A DNA stretch of 64,000 bases from Centropus unirufus (GCA_013397695.1 VYZI01000074.1:1229600-1293599); one strand, 5' to 3'; counted from the first letter of the stretch, positions 12,901 through 23,316 are shown. Made by a program: numbers and translations. The notes: generated from the sequence alone by a model not told the origin.

Positions 12901-15900
12901 CTTTCCTTGAGGTCTGTATTCTTTCCAACTGTTCTGGAAGCAGAGGTAAGGGCTGGAGAAAAGAGAGACTAGATGACCAAAAATAGATTTCAGGTTTGGG
13001 AACTCCAAAGTACTTTACTTTTTTTGATTGTTTCTCTGACTTTGGCCTAGCGTCCTGGCCTCAGTGCTGTCATAAGCTAAAATAAATCAGACACACATTT
13101 TGTCATGTATGTGCTTTATGGAGATTAACGGTAAACCTGAAATGAGCTCTTGGAAAAAGAAGGCGTATGTGAAAAGCAGTGGCCAGATATTCCAGTGAAG
13201 GAAGCTGGACACGGGAAGGGAAAATCCACCCTGCAGGTTGTCAACATAACTGGTTGATTTCTAATACAGTTGTTTGTATTTCTTACCACTACTATCACTA
13301 ATATATCTGCACTTGAACATGTATTTATTAGGCGTTAGGTTTGGAGTTGTTATGTCTGTAATAAAAAGAGATCTAGATACGTAACTTGGGAGGTGATTTT
13401 CTTGCAGATAAAAATTGGTGTAGTCATGACTCCCCCCCTACACCTTTTTTTTATTTAAAAATGTGAATATTTTAAAGTGTTTCAGTTCAGTATGCTGCTA
13501 TGTCCTTTTCCACTCCCAAGGGATTATGGCAGGCATATTTACTGTTTATAAAAGAGGTTTGTTTGTGCTCTTCCATGTATCACTGCTGATCTCTTATCTC
13601 AAATTTCCAGAAGCGTGGAGCCTAAATTCTGGGAATTGATGCTTAGGACACATTTTATAAATGTGTGCAAAAGCAGCGTTGTCGGATTTGTATTTTTTCT
13701 TTTGCTCTATTTTTGCTGAAATTTTAATGAAAGCTGAGATACACGGGCCTGACGCGGTGTGGTGCTGTGCACAGGCACCCAGGCTGGCTCTGAGGCACGG
13801 TGCTAGAAGCAGCGTAGCCACGTGAAATTAGCTCTTAGCAGAAGCTGAAAAACAGCCTTGGTTTCCTTATAACAACAGTAGTCACCTCAAGGGTGTGAGA
13901 AACACAAGTTTTAAGACATCATGTTGTTTCTGGCATAATATTGCTCTGGCTCTTGTAAAAGATTTTGTTTTTGCTCTGCACATCTGTGCACTTTTTCACT
14001 GTTACACCTGTCATGCACAGGCAATCTTAAAATCAGTTTTTAAACTGATGTTTGCACGTCTATGGGCTTATTTTGAAATAATTAGAATTTCTTAACCCAT
14101 TGGGGCATAATTGAAATGCAGTTGGTGTAGTCAATGATTACATTTCAGTCTTATATTCTGCACACATTAACATACACATTCCAAAATGAGCCATTGGAGC
14201 AGTCCTGATCTTGTCTCTGAAGTGTACATCCATACTCCTTGTAGGCGGAAGTCACTCCATCCCAGAAGTCTGATGCTGGACCCTCAAGGCCATCAGGACT
14301 GAACCACTCGACCGCTTCACAAGAGGCCCAGCCGGCTGGGGCAGCCAGAGCATTCCAGGCTCCAGAAAGCGCAACGGTATGGTCTGCCCTTGAGCTCCAG
14401 CAGTGCAAGTACAGGCGTAGCCTGAACGTGGTTTAGCATATGGTTTAGTGGTGTTTGGACTCGATGATCTCAAAGTTCTTTTCCAACCTGGTGATTCTAT
14501 GATTCCAATGTGAGGATTATACTACTAAGTCTAATAGGAGGCTTCATTAAGAGTATATGTTCTATACATTTCTTTTACAACTTTGGCATATTTTTATGGA
14601 GGCTAAAGATGCTACGCACTTTTACAAATAGCCATCTCTTTGGTTTTGCTTCCTTCTCTTATTAAATAATAGTCTCTTAGAAATTATTTTTCCAGTTCTT
14701 TTTTTTTTAATAGTTCATTAAAATATTACAGTGTCTGAAGTACTACAACTTACCACCTGCATAATATATCACAAGCTTTTACAACAGGTTTCTTAGTCAG
14801 AGGTAAAGTTGATGGTTTGAGTTGGTAGGGACCTTAAAGATCATCTAATAGCTCTTTTGTAGCTTTTCAGTTTTATAGAAGATATTCACATATATATATA
14901 TAATTTGGAGCTTTTCACTATCAGTTGAGGATATCTTCCTGGGTTTTATAAACTCTGAAGTAGATCTCACCGAAACGTTCTTGCCATTTGAAGTATGACA
15001 CTTAGGTTTTAATACTGCTAAGTGTGGGGCTTACATAATGGTTTCGGAAGTGACCGGGGCCTGGTGGTGGGCCAAGGCAGCTGCTGTTATGACTGTGGCA
15101 AATGCAATCTAAATTCACTGATAAACTGGACGCAAATCCCAACTAAGCTGTCTTTTTCAGAGAGGATGGGGCTGCAGATCGGTTAAAAAACCAAAACCAC
15201 GTCAAATAACGTCAGACCATCTGTTGCGTGTTTGAAACATATTTTCAAGCTCTGTAGAAATATAAACATGCTAATAGCATCCTTTTTTTTCTCACAATAA
15301 GGATTTTTCCAGATCGTTCAGGATTTAATAAAACGTTTTATTTTCTTCTTCCTATTACAAATCCTGGCTAATATACAAGAACTGGCCAAAGCACTGAGGC
15401 ATTGCTAGCATTTTCTTGAGGAAAAAGACTGTTTGTTTTATTAATCCCATTTCTAAGAAATGTGTTCCACTCAACTGTGCTGATGTAGTAAGTAGTGATT
15501 AACTTACAACAGAACAGCCCCATGTGAAACGAGACCCTAAACACGGAAATGTAGGTAAAAATATTTACATGGGATAAACTGCAAATGATGAAAAAAAAAA
15601 AGAGATTCATGTTTTCGAATCATGGAATGGTTTGGGTTGGAATGGGCCTTTAATGGTAATCTCGTCCAGCCCCGCTGCAGTGAGCAGGGACACCTTTAAA
15701 TCAGGTTTCTCAGAGCCCCATCTAATCTGAATTTTAATGTTCCCAAGGGTGGGCACCACCTTCCTGGGCAGCCTCACCACCCTCAGAATGAACAATTTCT
15801 TCCTTATGCCTTGTCTCAGTCTACTCTCTTTTAGTTTAAACCCATTACCCCTTGTCCTATCACAGCAGGCCCTGCACAAGAGTTTGTCCCCATCTTTCCT

Positions 15901-18900
15901 ATGGGCCCTCTTTAAGTACTGAAAAGCCACAGTGAGGTCTCCCTGTAGGCGTCTCTTCTCCAGGCCGACCAACCCAACTCTCTCAGCACTTCTTTGTAGG
16001 AGAGGTGTTCCATCCCTCTGATCATGACTTGAATTGACTTTTGGTCTCTCCCTGCCTGACCTCCCTTCCCTCCCTTCCCACCTCTCTTGTCACTTTGCCA
16101 CGCCAGGAGCAGGTGTCCTGATGCCACGTCTAAAATCACCGCAGTGTCCACTTCGGCCTGCTCTCTAGCACAGAACCTTCCCAGTGCCCTGTGGAATGGG
16201 TATTTCCTGTGTCCCTGCTGTTTCAAAAGCAGAGGGATAGAGCCTGGCTCTCCAGCACAGCACAGGGTGGTGATGCAGATGACTTTTCACCAGGCTTTTC
16301 GCCTACTACCACCTTCCTTTTATCAAGACCTGCTCATGGCTGTTTCCATTCATGGCCTTGTCAGCAGTGACCAAAGTGTGCCGCACTCCTTCAAATGTTG
16401 CACATTGGGTGTTGAAACTTTGTTCACCTGTATTAGAGAATATGAAGTGCTTAAAGACTTATCTTTAAGTGGAGAAAACAGAGAGATAGGAGGCTGATTT
16501 TCTCGCCAGTGATAGCTGCTTCCTGGGAGAATGTGTCATGACAACATTATCAAGGTTTGCAGGTGCAAAGCTCTGAGTACAACAGCATGAGAACAAGAAA
16601 CGGAACAATGCTGCCTTGGAGGCACTGGAAAATGCTGCCACAGCAGCTTGGGTAAAAGGATATAGAGCAGCAAAGTAAAGTTTTAAGTATTATTAAGGCT
16701 AAAACACTAGGCTACCTCGAGCGTTAGGCAGCATAGTGCTAGTGAGGAGTCTGAAGTCTCACAAAACACTCGTGGTTCGACTGCTTCTGACAACTTAGGT
16801 ATTTTTACTTTTTTTTTTTTTTATTTTATTTTATTTTTACTGGCTGTTGATGTGTGCTCAGGGAAAACTATTGATAGATTACTCCTGTTCGAGTATTCAA
16901 ATCACAAGCAAGGTAGCGCTGAAAGTTGCCTTCAGAAAAGTAATTGCCCTCAGCATTAAGAAAATGAGGTTCTTCCACATCTGTGAAAAAGAATGTTTGA
17001 TGTGTCTATAGAAGTTCATAGAATCACAGAATAGTTTGGGTTAGAAGGGACCTTTAGGATCATCCAATTCCAGCCCCCTGCCATGGGCAGGAACACCTCC
17101 CACCAGCCCAGGTTGCTCAAGGACCCTTCCAACCTGGCCTTGAACACCTCCAGGCAGGGGGCAGCCACAGCTTCCCTGGGCAACCTGGGCCAATGCCTCA
17201 CCACCGGGGAGGTGGGAAGAATTTCTTCCTGATGTCTAGCCTAAATCTCCCTCTCTTCAATTTATAGCCATTAATTTCCTCACAAAAAAAATACTTTAAG
17301 CCCTTGCAATTGTTGGTATGGTTTCTCTTAAATCATATGTCAGTGCATGCACCTTGTCTCATTCTGAACAGGGTTTTTCTGTTTTATTTTTAAGTTATAC
17401 ATTTGCAGTGTTGAGGAATAAACTCAAGTGTGTGACAGCTCTTGCAAGTCACTCTGGTTGCTTTAGTAGTATGAAGGATCACGAAGATTTCTAGACTCAA
17501 CCGCCCCTTCCACTCCCACCTCCTGCTTCTTAAAAGCTACTTAAAGAAGGATAACACCATACCTGCTGAATTTGCAGTTCTTGCTTCTGGAATTCACTTC
17601 TCTTCCTCTTCCCTTTTGAAAGATGAGAGTGAGATGAATCTAGGAACGTGATTTTTCAAAGGCTCAGCTTTCCCAAGTCTTTATTTTCCTCGGCATGAGG
17701 AGCTTTCTGGTGGGTTCAGCATGAATCGGAACGACTTCCTTCTGCAGCGTAGTGGAAATGATGGCAGCTGCTCATGGTGTTCTTGGCTGCCCCTGCTGAC
17801 AAAATAAACCCTTTATAAACGTTTTTCTTTGAAGCTACCCAAGCTGCTTGTTTGTTTGGGCAAGAAACCTATGTAAACAGGCAGGACATCAAAGGCAGTG
17901 AGTAATTACATCAGTACTTCCTTGGTGATAACAAAAAGTGGGAATTACTATTGATGAGGAGGTAGGAAAGGAAAGTCTCTTCCCTGGGCTGGTCAAATCA
18001 CTGACTAAGGGAAAATTTGGAGGTTCTTCCACAGGCAGAATTAATGTCCAAAGAGTCATGAGACCAAGCAGTTCTTAGTGTCTTGTGGATCACCTAACCT
18101 GATCCACAGTTGAGGGCATTCCCTGTTGGGCCACGTGGAAAAGATCTCTTTTATGGGTATAGTAGCTGGCTGAAACTTTGTCTAGGATTATTGATATTGT
18201 GTCCATTAAAAGGGTTTTGCTTGGAAGCAAATCTAAAATGTCCAGAATTTTAGTTTTGCTTGCTCTAATGATAATCTTAATAGAAGGGCCTTGGAGTAGG
18301 GGTATGGAGATTGGTGGGGAAATCTAATTCTGGAAATTAGCTTTAATTGGGAATAGGTGGAAACTGTTCTGAGAAGTTAAAGGAAGACTTAAAAATCCCC
18401 CTTTTTTCAGAACTACTTTTTTTGAACACTTTAAAATTGAGCCTTGTCAAAATTCTTATTTCCAACAACTGTGCTGTGTCACTTTTTAGTATTAAAATAT
18501 TGGAAACTCGAGCCTGGTGGAATATCAGAAGCCATAGCTTTAATCTTACAGAGTGAAAAATAATTGCCTGTAGAATAACACTCTCCTGAGCTGAACATCA
18601 GTTTCCAGCGTTTCTGTTTTCACTGCGCGTAGTGGTAGGCTGACTTTTGGCCAGTAGGGGGCAGTAGGTATGTGCATGCATCCGTACCATGCTCCATGAT
18701 TTGTGCTGGAATCACTTGGGTCTTTTAAGTGTTCAGGGGTTTTGTTTGTTTTTTTTTGACCGGTGCTGTTGGTGATGAGAGCAGACTTTTGGGCACCCCT
18801 GTCCGCAGGAGGCAGTGCAGCATTCCTTACTTACACTCCTCTGGACTCCTCTCTTTCTTTCTTGCCTTACCCAACTTGTTTCCCCTTCAGTATAGGTGAC

Positions 18901-20267
18901 ATAACAAATCCTCAGAGATTTGAGTGCCTGGAGGATTGTTAAAGATTATCACAGAATCACTAGGTTGGAAAAGACCTTTGAGATCATCGAGTCCAGCTGT
19001 ACCTGTCGGCTATGAAACCAGATCCTTAAGTACCTCATCTCCCTGTCTTTTAAACACCTCCAGGGATGGGGACTCCACCACCTCCCCGGCAGCTGTTTCA
19101 GTGCCTGATGACACTTTCAGTGAAGATTTTTTTTCCTAATGTCCAATCTAAACCTGCCCTGGTGCAGCTTGAGGCCATTCCCTTTGTCCTATCCCCTGTC
19201 ACTTGGGAGAAGAGACCAGCACCCACCTCTCCACACCCTCCTTTCAGGCAGCTGTAGGCAGCGATAAGGTCTCCCCTCAACCTCCTCTTCTCCAGGCTGA
19301 ACAACCCCAGCTCCCTCAGCTGCTCCTTGTAAGACTTGTTCTCCAGGTCGTATAAGACTTTTTTCCTCTTCTAGCAGGACTTAATCCTTCCTCCTGTCAC
19401 TGCAGGACAGAAGGGACATTCCCAGTGGAGGGGCTATAGCCAATGGGAGGATCTTGCAAAGCCCAAGGGTGGTCAGCCAGTGGTTTTTACAGGCACAGAC
19501 CACCAACTGGTGAGGAATTTGCCACATTGTTCCATTTGAAGAGAAATGTTGAAGGAAACAGGGCAAAAGTGCTTTATGAACTGCAGCCACCACTTCTCTC
19601 TTCCCCTGGTCCTGTCCCTGCACTCCCTGACCGAGAGCCCCTCCCCTGCCCTCTTGGAGCCCCCTTAATTACTGGAAGCTGATCCAAGTTAAGCAATTCC
19701 TAGACAAAGATATCTAAAATATCTTGATTTGGAATGAATCTAGAATTCAAATATAGTTTGACAGACCTTCTTCAGACTTTTCATATCCTCAGAATTACTA
19801 ATTTTCAGCTTGAAATAGACGTCTGAAGACAGCATATGAACAAAAATGATGGATATAAGAGTCTGGCAACTATTAGTGATGTGCACTACCAGGCTTAATT
19901 AATAATTATTTCAAGAGCACATTTTAGTCCTAATGATTTCATTCTTGCTAATTTTATGCACTGCCTTGCCTCACAACTCTTCATTTTTCCTTCTCAGTCC
20001 GAAGCTCAGACTAGCAGCGCAGCGGCCAGCCAGGAGCAGCCTCCACCCGTGCCCACTAACAGGTCTATGAGTCCTCGGCAGCGCCGTGCCCAGCAGCAGA
20101 GTCAGAGACGGGCTCCGTCTTCAGCTGACTTCAACCGGGCCCAGCCACCAAGGGTCAACACCAACAACACTGGGTCAACCGTTCTGATTGTCCTTCTGAC
20201 TTTGGCGTTGGCAGCTCTTATATTTCGTCGAATATATTTGGCTAATGAGTATGTATTTGAGTTATAA
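3879..20267 (+). CDS. UBE2J1: UBE2J1 coding span (exons 2-6 and last exon; exon 1 outside the window)
   Basis: Ubiquitin-conjugating enzyme E2 J1 is an ER tail-anchored E2 of the Ubc6 type. It receives ubiquitin from E1 on a catalytic Cys and works with ER ligases in ER-associated degradation. Joined pieces are 3879-3952, 5614-5745, 6626-6710, 8097-8202, 10734-10863 and 19998-20267, all with AG/GT boundaries and matching phases. The UBC fold runs through exons 2-5. Exon 4 holds GRFEVGKKICLS with the catalytic Cys, in the UBE2J class context that lacks the canonical HPN motif. The last exon gives a Gln/Arg-rich linker and a C-terminal membrane anchor. Exon 1 (in human about 10 codons plus one base) is not recognised and should lie 5' of base 1. 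One linker exon is not found between 10864 and 19997. GABRR2 follows on the same strand, as in other vertebrates. Confidence 0.95.
3953..5613 (+). other. UBE2J1 intron between exons 2 and 3
   Basis: Non-coding, 1.66 kb, with a T-rich tract close to the 3' acceptor (5571-5613). No repeat or other gene recognised. Confidence 0.85.
5614..5745 (+). CDS. UBE2J1: UBE2J1 exon 3
   Basis: This 132-bp exon encodes 44 residues beginning DNLFEWHFTVRGPPDSDFDG and ending MKPPSIILLT. It is the central beta-sheet of the UBC domain with the PPEYPMKPP segment typical of E2s. The acceptor is aatttag and the donor is gtaagc; both ends are phase 0. Confidence 0.96.
6027..6320 (-). mobile_element. CR1 LINE fragment (antisense)
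   Basis: Begins aatcactaaggttggaaaag, continues with caagtccaaccatcgg, ttcctaatatccaatctgaa and cttgggagaagagaccagca, typical antisense CR1. Confidence 0.88.
6626..6710 (+). CDS. UBE2J1: UBE2J1 exon 4 (catalytic Cys)
   Basis: This 85-bp exon encodes ANGRFEVGKKICLSISGHHP then ETWQPSWS and the first base of an Ile codon. The catalytic Cys codon TGT is at 6659-6661 and matches human Cys91 if exon 1 has its usual length. The TANGRF context in place of HPN marks the UBE2J/Ubc6 class. The acceptor is ccttTGAAG and the donor is gtaagt. Confidence 0.96.
8097..8202 (+). CDS. UBE2J1: UBE2J1 exon 5
   Basis: This 106-bp exon completes the split Ile codon and encodes RTALLAIIGFMPTKGEGAIG then SLDYTPEERRALAK, the C-terminal helices of the UBC domain. 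The acceptor is cccattttag and the donor is gtaagc. It ends with two bases of a Lys codon. Confidence 0.96.
8690..9811 (+). mobile_element. CR1 LINE, about 1.1 kb, sense orientation, includes decayed RT region
   Basis: The 5' part still shows CR1 reverse-transcriptase C-terminal remnants (RWVKNWLSCLAQWIVV, GVLQGSVLEAVLF, NDLGDVAKCTLSEFV) in a broken frame. The 3' part shows tgagcctggagaagagaagg-type and actaagtgatctccagaagt sequence. It is the longest CR1 copy in the window and is not functional: frames shift and stop repeatedly. Confidence 0.88.
10372..10530 (+). mobile_element. CR1-derived fragment flanked by a 13-bp direct repeat
   Basis: Contains ggcccaggttgcccaggga, ccctggaggtgttcaaggcc and ggttggatggggcctggagc, CR1 3' region in sense orientation, cut short before the usual ATTCTATG end. 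TTCCTAAATGACA lies on both sides, at 10359-10371 and 10531-10543. Confidence 0.85.
10734..10863 (+). CDS. UBE2J1: UBE2J1 exon 6
   Basis: This 130-bp exon starts after tggccag, completes the Lys codon and encodes SQDFCCEMCGTSMKTALLPL followed by a basic, Lys/Ala-rich stretch ending ELARKISFK. It ends in phase 0 before gtgaag. The Ser in ARKIS corresponds to the regulatory phosphoserine (Ser184) described for mammalian UBE2J1, with Arg kept at -3. The stretch after LLPLK (SRSVSRQAHK) differs more from the mammalian form than the other exons do, as expected for the flexible linker after the UBC fold. Confidence 0.92.
14428..14506 (+). mobile_element. CR1 3' terminal fragment (sense)
   Basis: gtgtttggactcgatgatct, then ttttccaacctggtgattct and atgattcc. 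This is the CR1 3' end with its terminal ATTCTATG-type repeat. Confidence 0.85.
14816..14852 (-). mobile_element. CR1 3' terminal fragment (antisense), very short
   Basis: gagttggtagggaccttaaa followed by gatcatctaat is the reverse complement of the CR1 3' end; only about 37 bp remain. Confidence 0.65.
15618..16100 (-). mobile_element. CR1 LINE fragment (antisense)
   Basis: Starts aatcatggaatggtttgggt, continues with cctgggcagcctcaccaccc, caatttcttccttatgcc, attaccccttgtcctatcac and cgtctcttctccaggccgac. The downstream limit is uncertain. Confidence 0.88.
17017..17275 (-). mobile_element. CR1 LINE fragment (antisense), well preserved
   Basis: Starts catagaatcacagaatagtt, then gggttagaagggacctttag, ccaggttgctcaaggaccc, and gaagaatttcttcctgatgt. 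Confidence 0.9.
18949..19350 (-). mobile_element. CR1 LINE fragment (antisense), well preserved
   Basis: Starts tcacagaatcactaggttgg then aaaagacctttgagatcatc, tttcctaatgtccaatctaa, cttgggagaagagaccagca and cctcttctccaggctgaac. Confidence 0.9.
19998..20267 (+). CDS. UBE2J1: UBE2J1 last coding exon (linker and tail anchor)
   Basis: This exon begins after ccttctcag in phase 0 and ends with TAA at 20265-20267. It encodes 89 residues: a Ser/Ala/Gln/Pro-rich start (SEAQTSSAAASQEQPPPVP), the conserved SMSPRQRRAQQQSQRR segment, an Asn-rich spacer, then one hydrophobic helix (TVLIVLLTLALAALIF) followed by RRIYLANEYVFEL. The helix is the C-terminal ER membrane anchor, leaving the catalytic domain in the cytosol. 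Confidence 0.95.
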   Translation, partial: SEAQTSSAAASQEQPPPVPTNRSMSPRQRRAQQQSQRRAPSSADFNRAQPPRVNTNNTGSTVLIVLLTLALAALIFRRIYLANEYVFEL

Positions 20268-21160
20268 GGTTGTTTGTGTTCCAAGAGCAGTGACTGGAAC
20301 GCTTCGTTGAACATTCTGTATGGGGTATGATGTGAGAACTGGTTAGAAAGGTTATTGCTTGCATTTATGCTTCCATCCTTATGAATGTTAATGTACCTAC
20401 AGATACATTACACGTAGGAAGAGAAACATTGGACCTTTAACTAGAAGTGTTAATCGAATGCCCGCTAGATACCTGGGAGGGGCAATAGTGCAGTGGAAAT
20501 AGTGACATTGAGACTGGCGGGTGGGGAGTCAATCTCAGTCATTTATCCACTAGAAAAAAGCAATTTTAAAGAAGTGGCTGATTCACTTTAAGTTAGCTTA
20601 GGATTTCTCATTGGAAAAGTAATTATGAAATGAAACACTGCTGTGTGTTTGTGTCCAGTGAACTCTTAAATTTAGAGAGGATATGGTTTTGTAACCACTT
20701 TCATTTACCATGACACATTTGTAGGGGGGGGAACACGTACCAATTGGTTGTGATGCTGCTTTGTGTGTGTAAAGGGGAAAAGAGTAGGGAAGGAAAGAAG
20801 GGGCCAGCAAACTACTTGTGTTATTTTGATTTTTAGTTTTTGGAAGAAAGATTGGATAATCTTTTCCAAGATTTGAATGTCCTCTTCTAATACACTCAAT
20901 TGTATATCTTGTTTTTTTAAATTTGAAAATTATATAAAACATGTCTATTCTTGCAATAGTTATAAATATGTAATATAAGTATTTACTCAGAGCTATTGTC
21001 TTTTAATTATACCAGAAATATACATACTATGTTGAACTGAATGTTTCTTATGTGGTTTTATTTACTAAAGAAGATATAATCCTTACTATCCTTAAACTCT
21101 CATATATATGAACATGCTTAAGAGAACTATTTATTAAAACCTTGGTGGTAATAAAGAGTT
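20268..21160 (+). other. UBE2J1: UBE2J1 3' UTR (probable) ending near the AATAAA at 21150
   Basis: AT-rich non-coding sequence follows the stop codon. AATAAA lies at 21150-21155 in the context ggtggtaataaagag, so cleavage is likely about 10-30 bases later. The UTR end is inferred from this signal only. An earlier cleavage site is possible. Confidence 0.55.
21150..21155 (+). terminator. Polyadenylation signal, probable for UBE2J1
   Basis: Canonical AATAAA 883 bases after the UBE2J1 stop codon, followed by T/GT-rich sequence (ttttgagccagttttcggttatgtt) that could serve as the downstream element. Confidence 0.55.
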
Positions 21161-21949
21161 TTGAGCCAGTTTTCGGTTATGTTTCTAGTATTATAAGGCC
21201 TTTTTTCTTTTGTTTGTTTCGGGGGGGTTCAAAACTTAAATCAATATGGGACCCAGAGGCTTTCTGCATTATTAGTTTATTATAAACAAATTGTAACATT
21301 AACAAATGCAGTGAAATTACCCACACAAACAGTAGGCCTACATTTGTTAGGGTTTTGAGAGGTTTGTCTGCGAATGTTTAAGTATTGCAGTGAGGCTGAA
21401 GAAAGCAATCAGTGGGAAACTTTTCCTCTTTCATTATCGCTCAGATTTTAATGTGTTCCAGCATGTTTATTTCAAAGACCATGAGATTTCCCCAACTTTG
21501 ATTTCATTCCTGTCAAGCATGATAGCAGTGGCTTAAGTTAGATTCTCATCCTGTTTCCTGACAAGTATTTATCAAGTTACCTAGAGCTTTCCTAAATTTT
21601 CTTTGGTTCAGCTTGTACAGCTGTTTTGAAACATGAAAACACCTGTAATAACTTCTAAAATAAGGAAAGCCCTTTGTGTGTGTAACGGGGATGTGGAAAT
21701 GAAGAAAAAAAAACAACCAAACAACAAAACTGAGTTCTGTTTTAGCATTTTCTGTGGAGTTTTGGTCATTTTGTTTGCAGGTAAAATGGGACAAAGATAA
21801 AAAAAAAAAGTTTTCTTGAGAAGCGTAGACAAAAGTATGTAATTTGTTCAGCCAGTTCCGCAGTTACTTACACATCTGCTGCAGAGTAATGTGACGTCAA
21901 TATATTGATTGACGTTTTTACTTGGTTTGTGTATTTATTTCATTAGAAA

Positions 21950-22036
21950 TACAAAAAGACAAAAAAACTAAAAACCCCAACAAACACAAAACAAACAAAA
22001 AAACACACCAAAACCCCAGAAAAGCCCCAAAACCCC
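21950..22036 (+). repeat. A-rich tract with CCCC interruptions
   Basis: Almost pure A/C sequence (AAAACCCC-like words such as aaccccaacaaacac and ccaaaaccccagaaaagcccc) between the two genes. Confidence 0.8.
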
Positions 22037-22193
22037 GGATCCTATAGCCTCTAAAAGAGAAGCGCTGTTTCCTAGCTGGTGTGTTATTTGACTACCTGTT
22101 CTCTTCATTGCAAACCTGGGCTCACAGAAGAGAGTTCTGAAAGGGGTCTGACCCTCTAGAATGCATTATCCTAATTAATTACTGTGTTAGAAT

Positions 22194-22242
22194 GATATAT
22201 ATATTAATAATATGCATATGATATTAATATATGTATTAATAT
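22194..22242. repeat. AT-rich imperfect palindrome
   Basis: gatatatatattaataatat and gatattaatatatgtatt can pair to form a hairpin or cruciform; low complexity. Confidence 0.6.
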
Positions 22243-22899
22243 TTCCTCTTTTTGTCCCGCTTGCTCTGAGTGGGCTTTTCCTAGGGATTCACAGTGGCGC
22301 AGCCTTTTGCTCCTAGACCCATCACACACACTGGCTGTTAGTGAAGCAGCCGGATCCTCTGGGAAGAGGCAATCTGCCTTGTCCTTTGAATGGGCTGTGA
22401 GAAATGAGCTCCAAATGATTTTTGAAAACAGCCTCTTCCTTGTGATTAGGGAAGTAGCTGCTCTGTAGCTTTTTGGTTTCATTTCAACCTTTTTCTAATA
22501 CAAGTTAAAATGCCTTGTGCGAATATGTAAATATGGTGACCTGATTTATGGAAATATTTCATCTATAGATGCTACGGGGGTTGCTGTGTTTTAATTTTCC
22601 TTTAGAGTTAACAGTAAATAAACCCATCATTTTCAGAGGAAATGGCTCACCTTTTATCTGCAGCGGCATAAAGAGGCAGACGGAAAATAAAATCCCAACT
22701 GCTGTAAAACCGTCAAAGTATGTACATTTTACAGGGGTATACATGTCTGGAACACAGCACAGGTGGTTTCCAGATGAAAAACGATGCCATGGGAAGGAAC
22801 AGCAAATCTGGAAAGCCTAATGAAAAGGGCCAGCCCGGTTTTACCCAGTCTGGCAGGAGGACAGCACTGTCCTGAGATTAGGGGATTGAGCAAAAAGCT

Positions 22900-23203
22900 G
22901 GCATGCAGAACTGCGGGGTTTTATATAATAGCTTTAGTAAATATCCTTTAGGACCCAGTGGAAATGTTTGGTGAGGCAAACTTGACGAGTAATAGCCAAT
23001 CATTAAGCAGCGATGAGGGAAAAGCTTGGAGGGAGAAGCCCCTGAGAGCCTGTGGGAAACGTCGGGAGAGCAGCGTCTCGACCACCGATGCCCGACAAAC
23101 GCACGACGCCAGAATTAGGGTCGATTCAATGTTTAAACCCGGGGGGACTTGGACTACAGGAGGTTACTGGAGTGCAGAGTGCCTGATTCCCATTGCCAGC
23201 GCC
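22900..23203 (+). promoter_or_regulatory. GABRR2: Probable GABRR2 promoter and 5' UTR region
   Basis: About ten CpG dinucleotides fall within roughly 75 bases (about 23060-23125), in a window otherwise poor in CpG. A TATA-like ttttatataatag lies near 22919-22931. Position directly upstream of the GABRR2 start codon supports a promoter or 5' UTR role. No transcription start can be fixed from sequence. Confidence 0.4.
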
Positions 23204-23316
23204 ATGCCTTGTTTTGCAAAACTCTTTTTATTAATTTTCTGCTTGGTTCTTCTGGTGGAGAGCAGGAAGCACAGGAGGAGGAGGTGGACAAGCCAGCTGG
23301 AGGTGCAGAGGGCAAG
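23204..23316 (+). CDS. GABRR2: GABRR2 exon 1 (start codon and signal peptide)
   Basis: ATG in the context cagcgccatgc begins MPCFAKLFLLIFCLVLLVES, a hydrophobic signal peptide, followed by the basic stretch RKHRRRRWTSQLEVQRA. The exon is 113 bp and ends with two bases of a Ser codon before gtaagg. This start is chosen because it puts the signal peptide at the N-terminus and matches the mammalian rho-2 start. The frame stays open upstream as far as 22958. Confidence 0.93.

Larger units (their letters stand above)
10864..19997 (+). other. UBE2J1 long intron between exon 6 and the last exon
   Basis: 9.1 kb with five CR1 fragments, T-rich tracts (for example 16808-16842) and no exon I can assign. 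Mammalian UBE2J1 has one more linker exon here. I looked for an AG-bounded reading frame resembling it and did not see one. Confidence 0.7.
21180..22900. other. UBE2J1-GABRR2 intergenic spacer
   Basis: Short spacer without a recognisable gene. It holds an A-rich stretch with CCCC interruptions (21950-22036), an AT-rich palindromic run (22194-22242) and no CR1 copy. Confidence 0.75.

Noticed and set aside
12933..12971. GCAGAGGTAAGG within an open frame (AEVRAGEKRD), considered as the missing UBE2J1 exon
   Set aside because: It lacks a proper acceptor at the right base, stops after ten codons and does not resemble the expected segment beyond three residues.
18035..18062. Acceptor-like acag followed by GCAGAATTAATGTCC, considered as the missing UBE2J1 exon
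   Set aside because: The frame stops after eight codons and has no further similarity.
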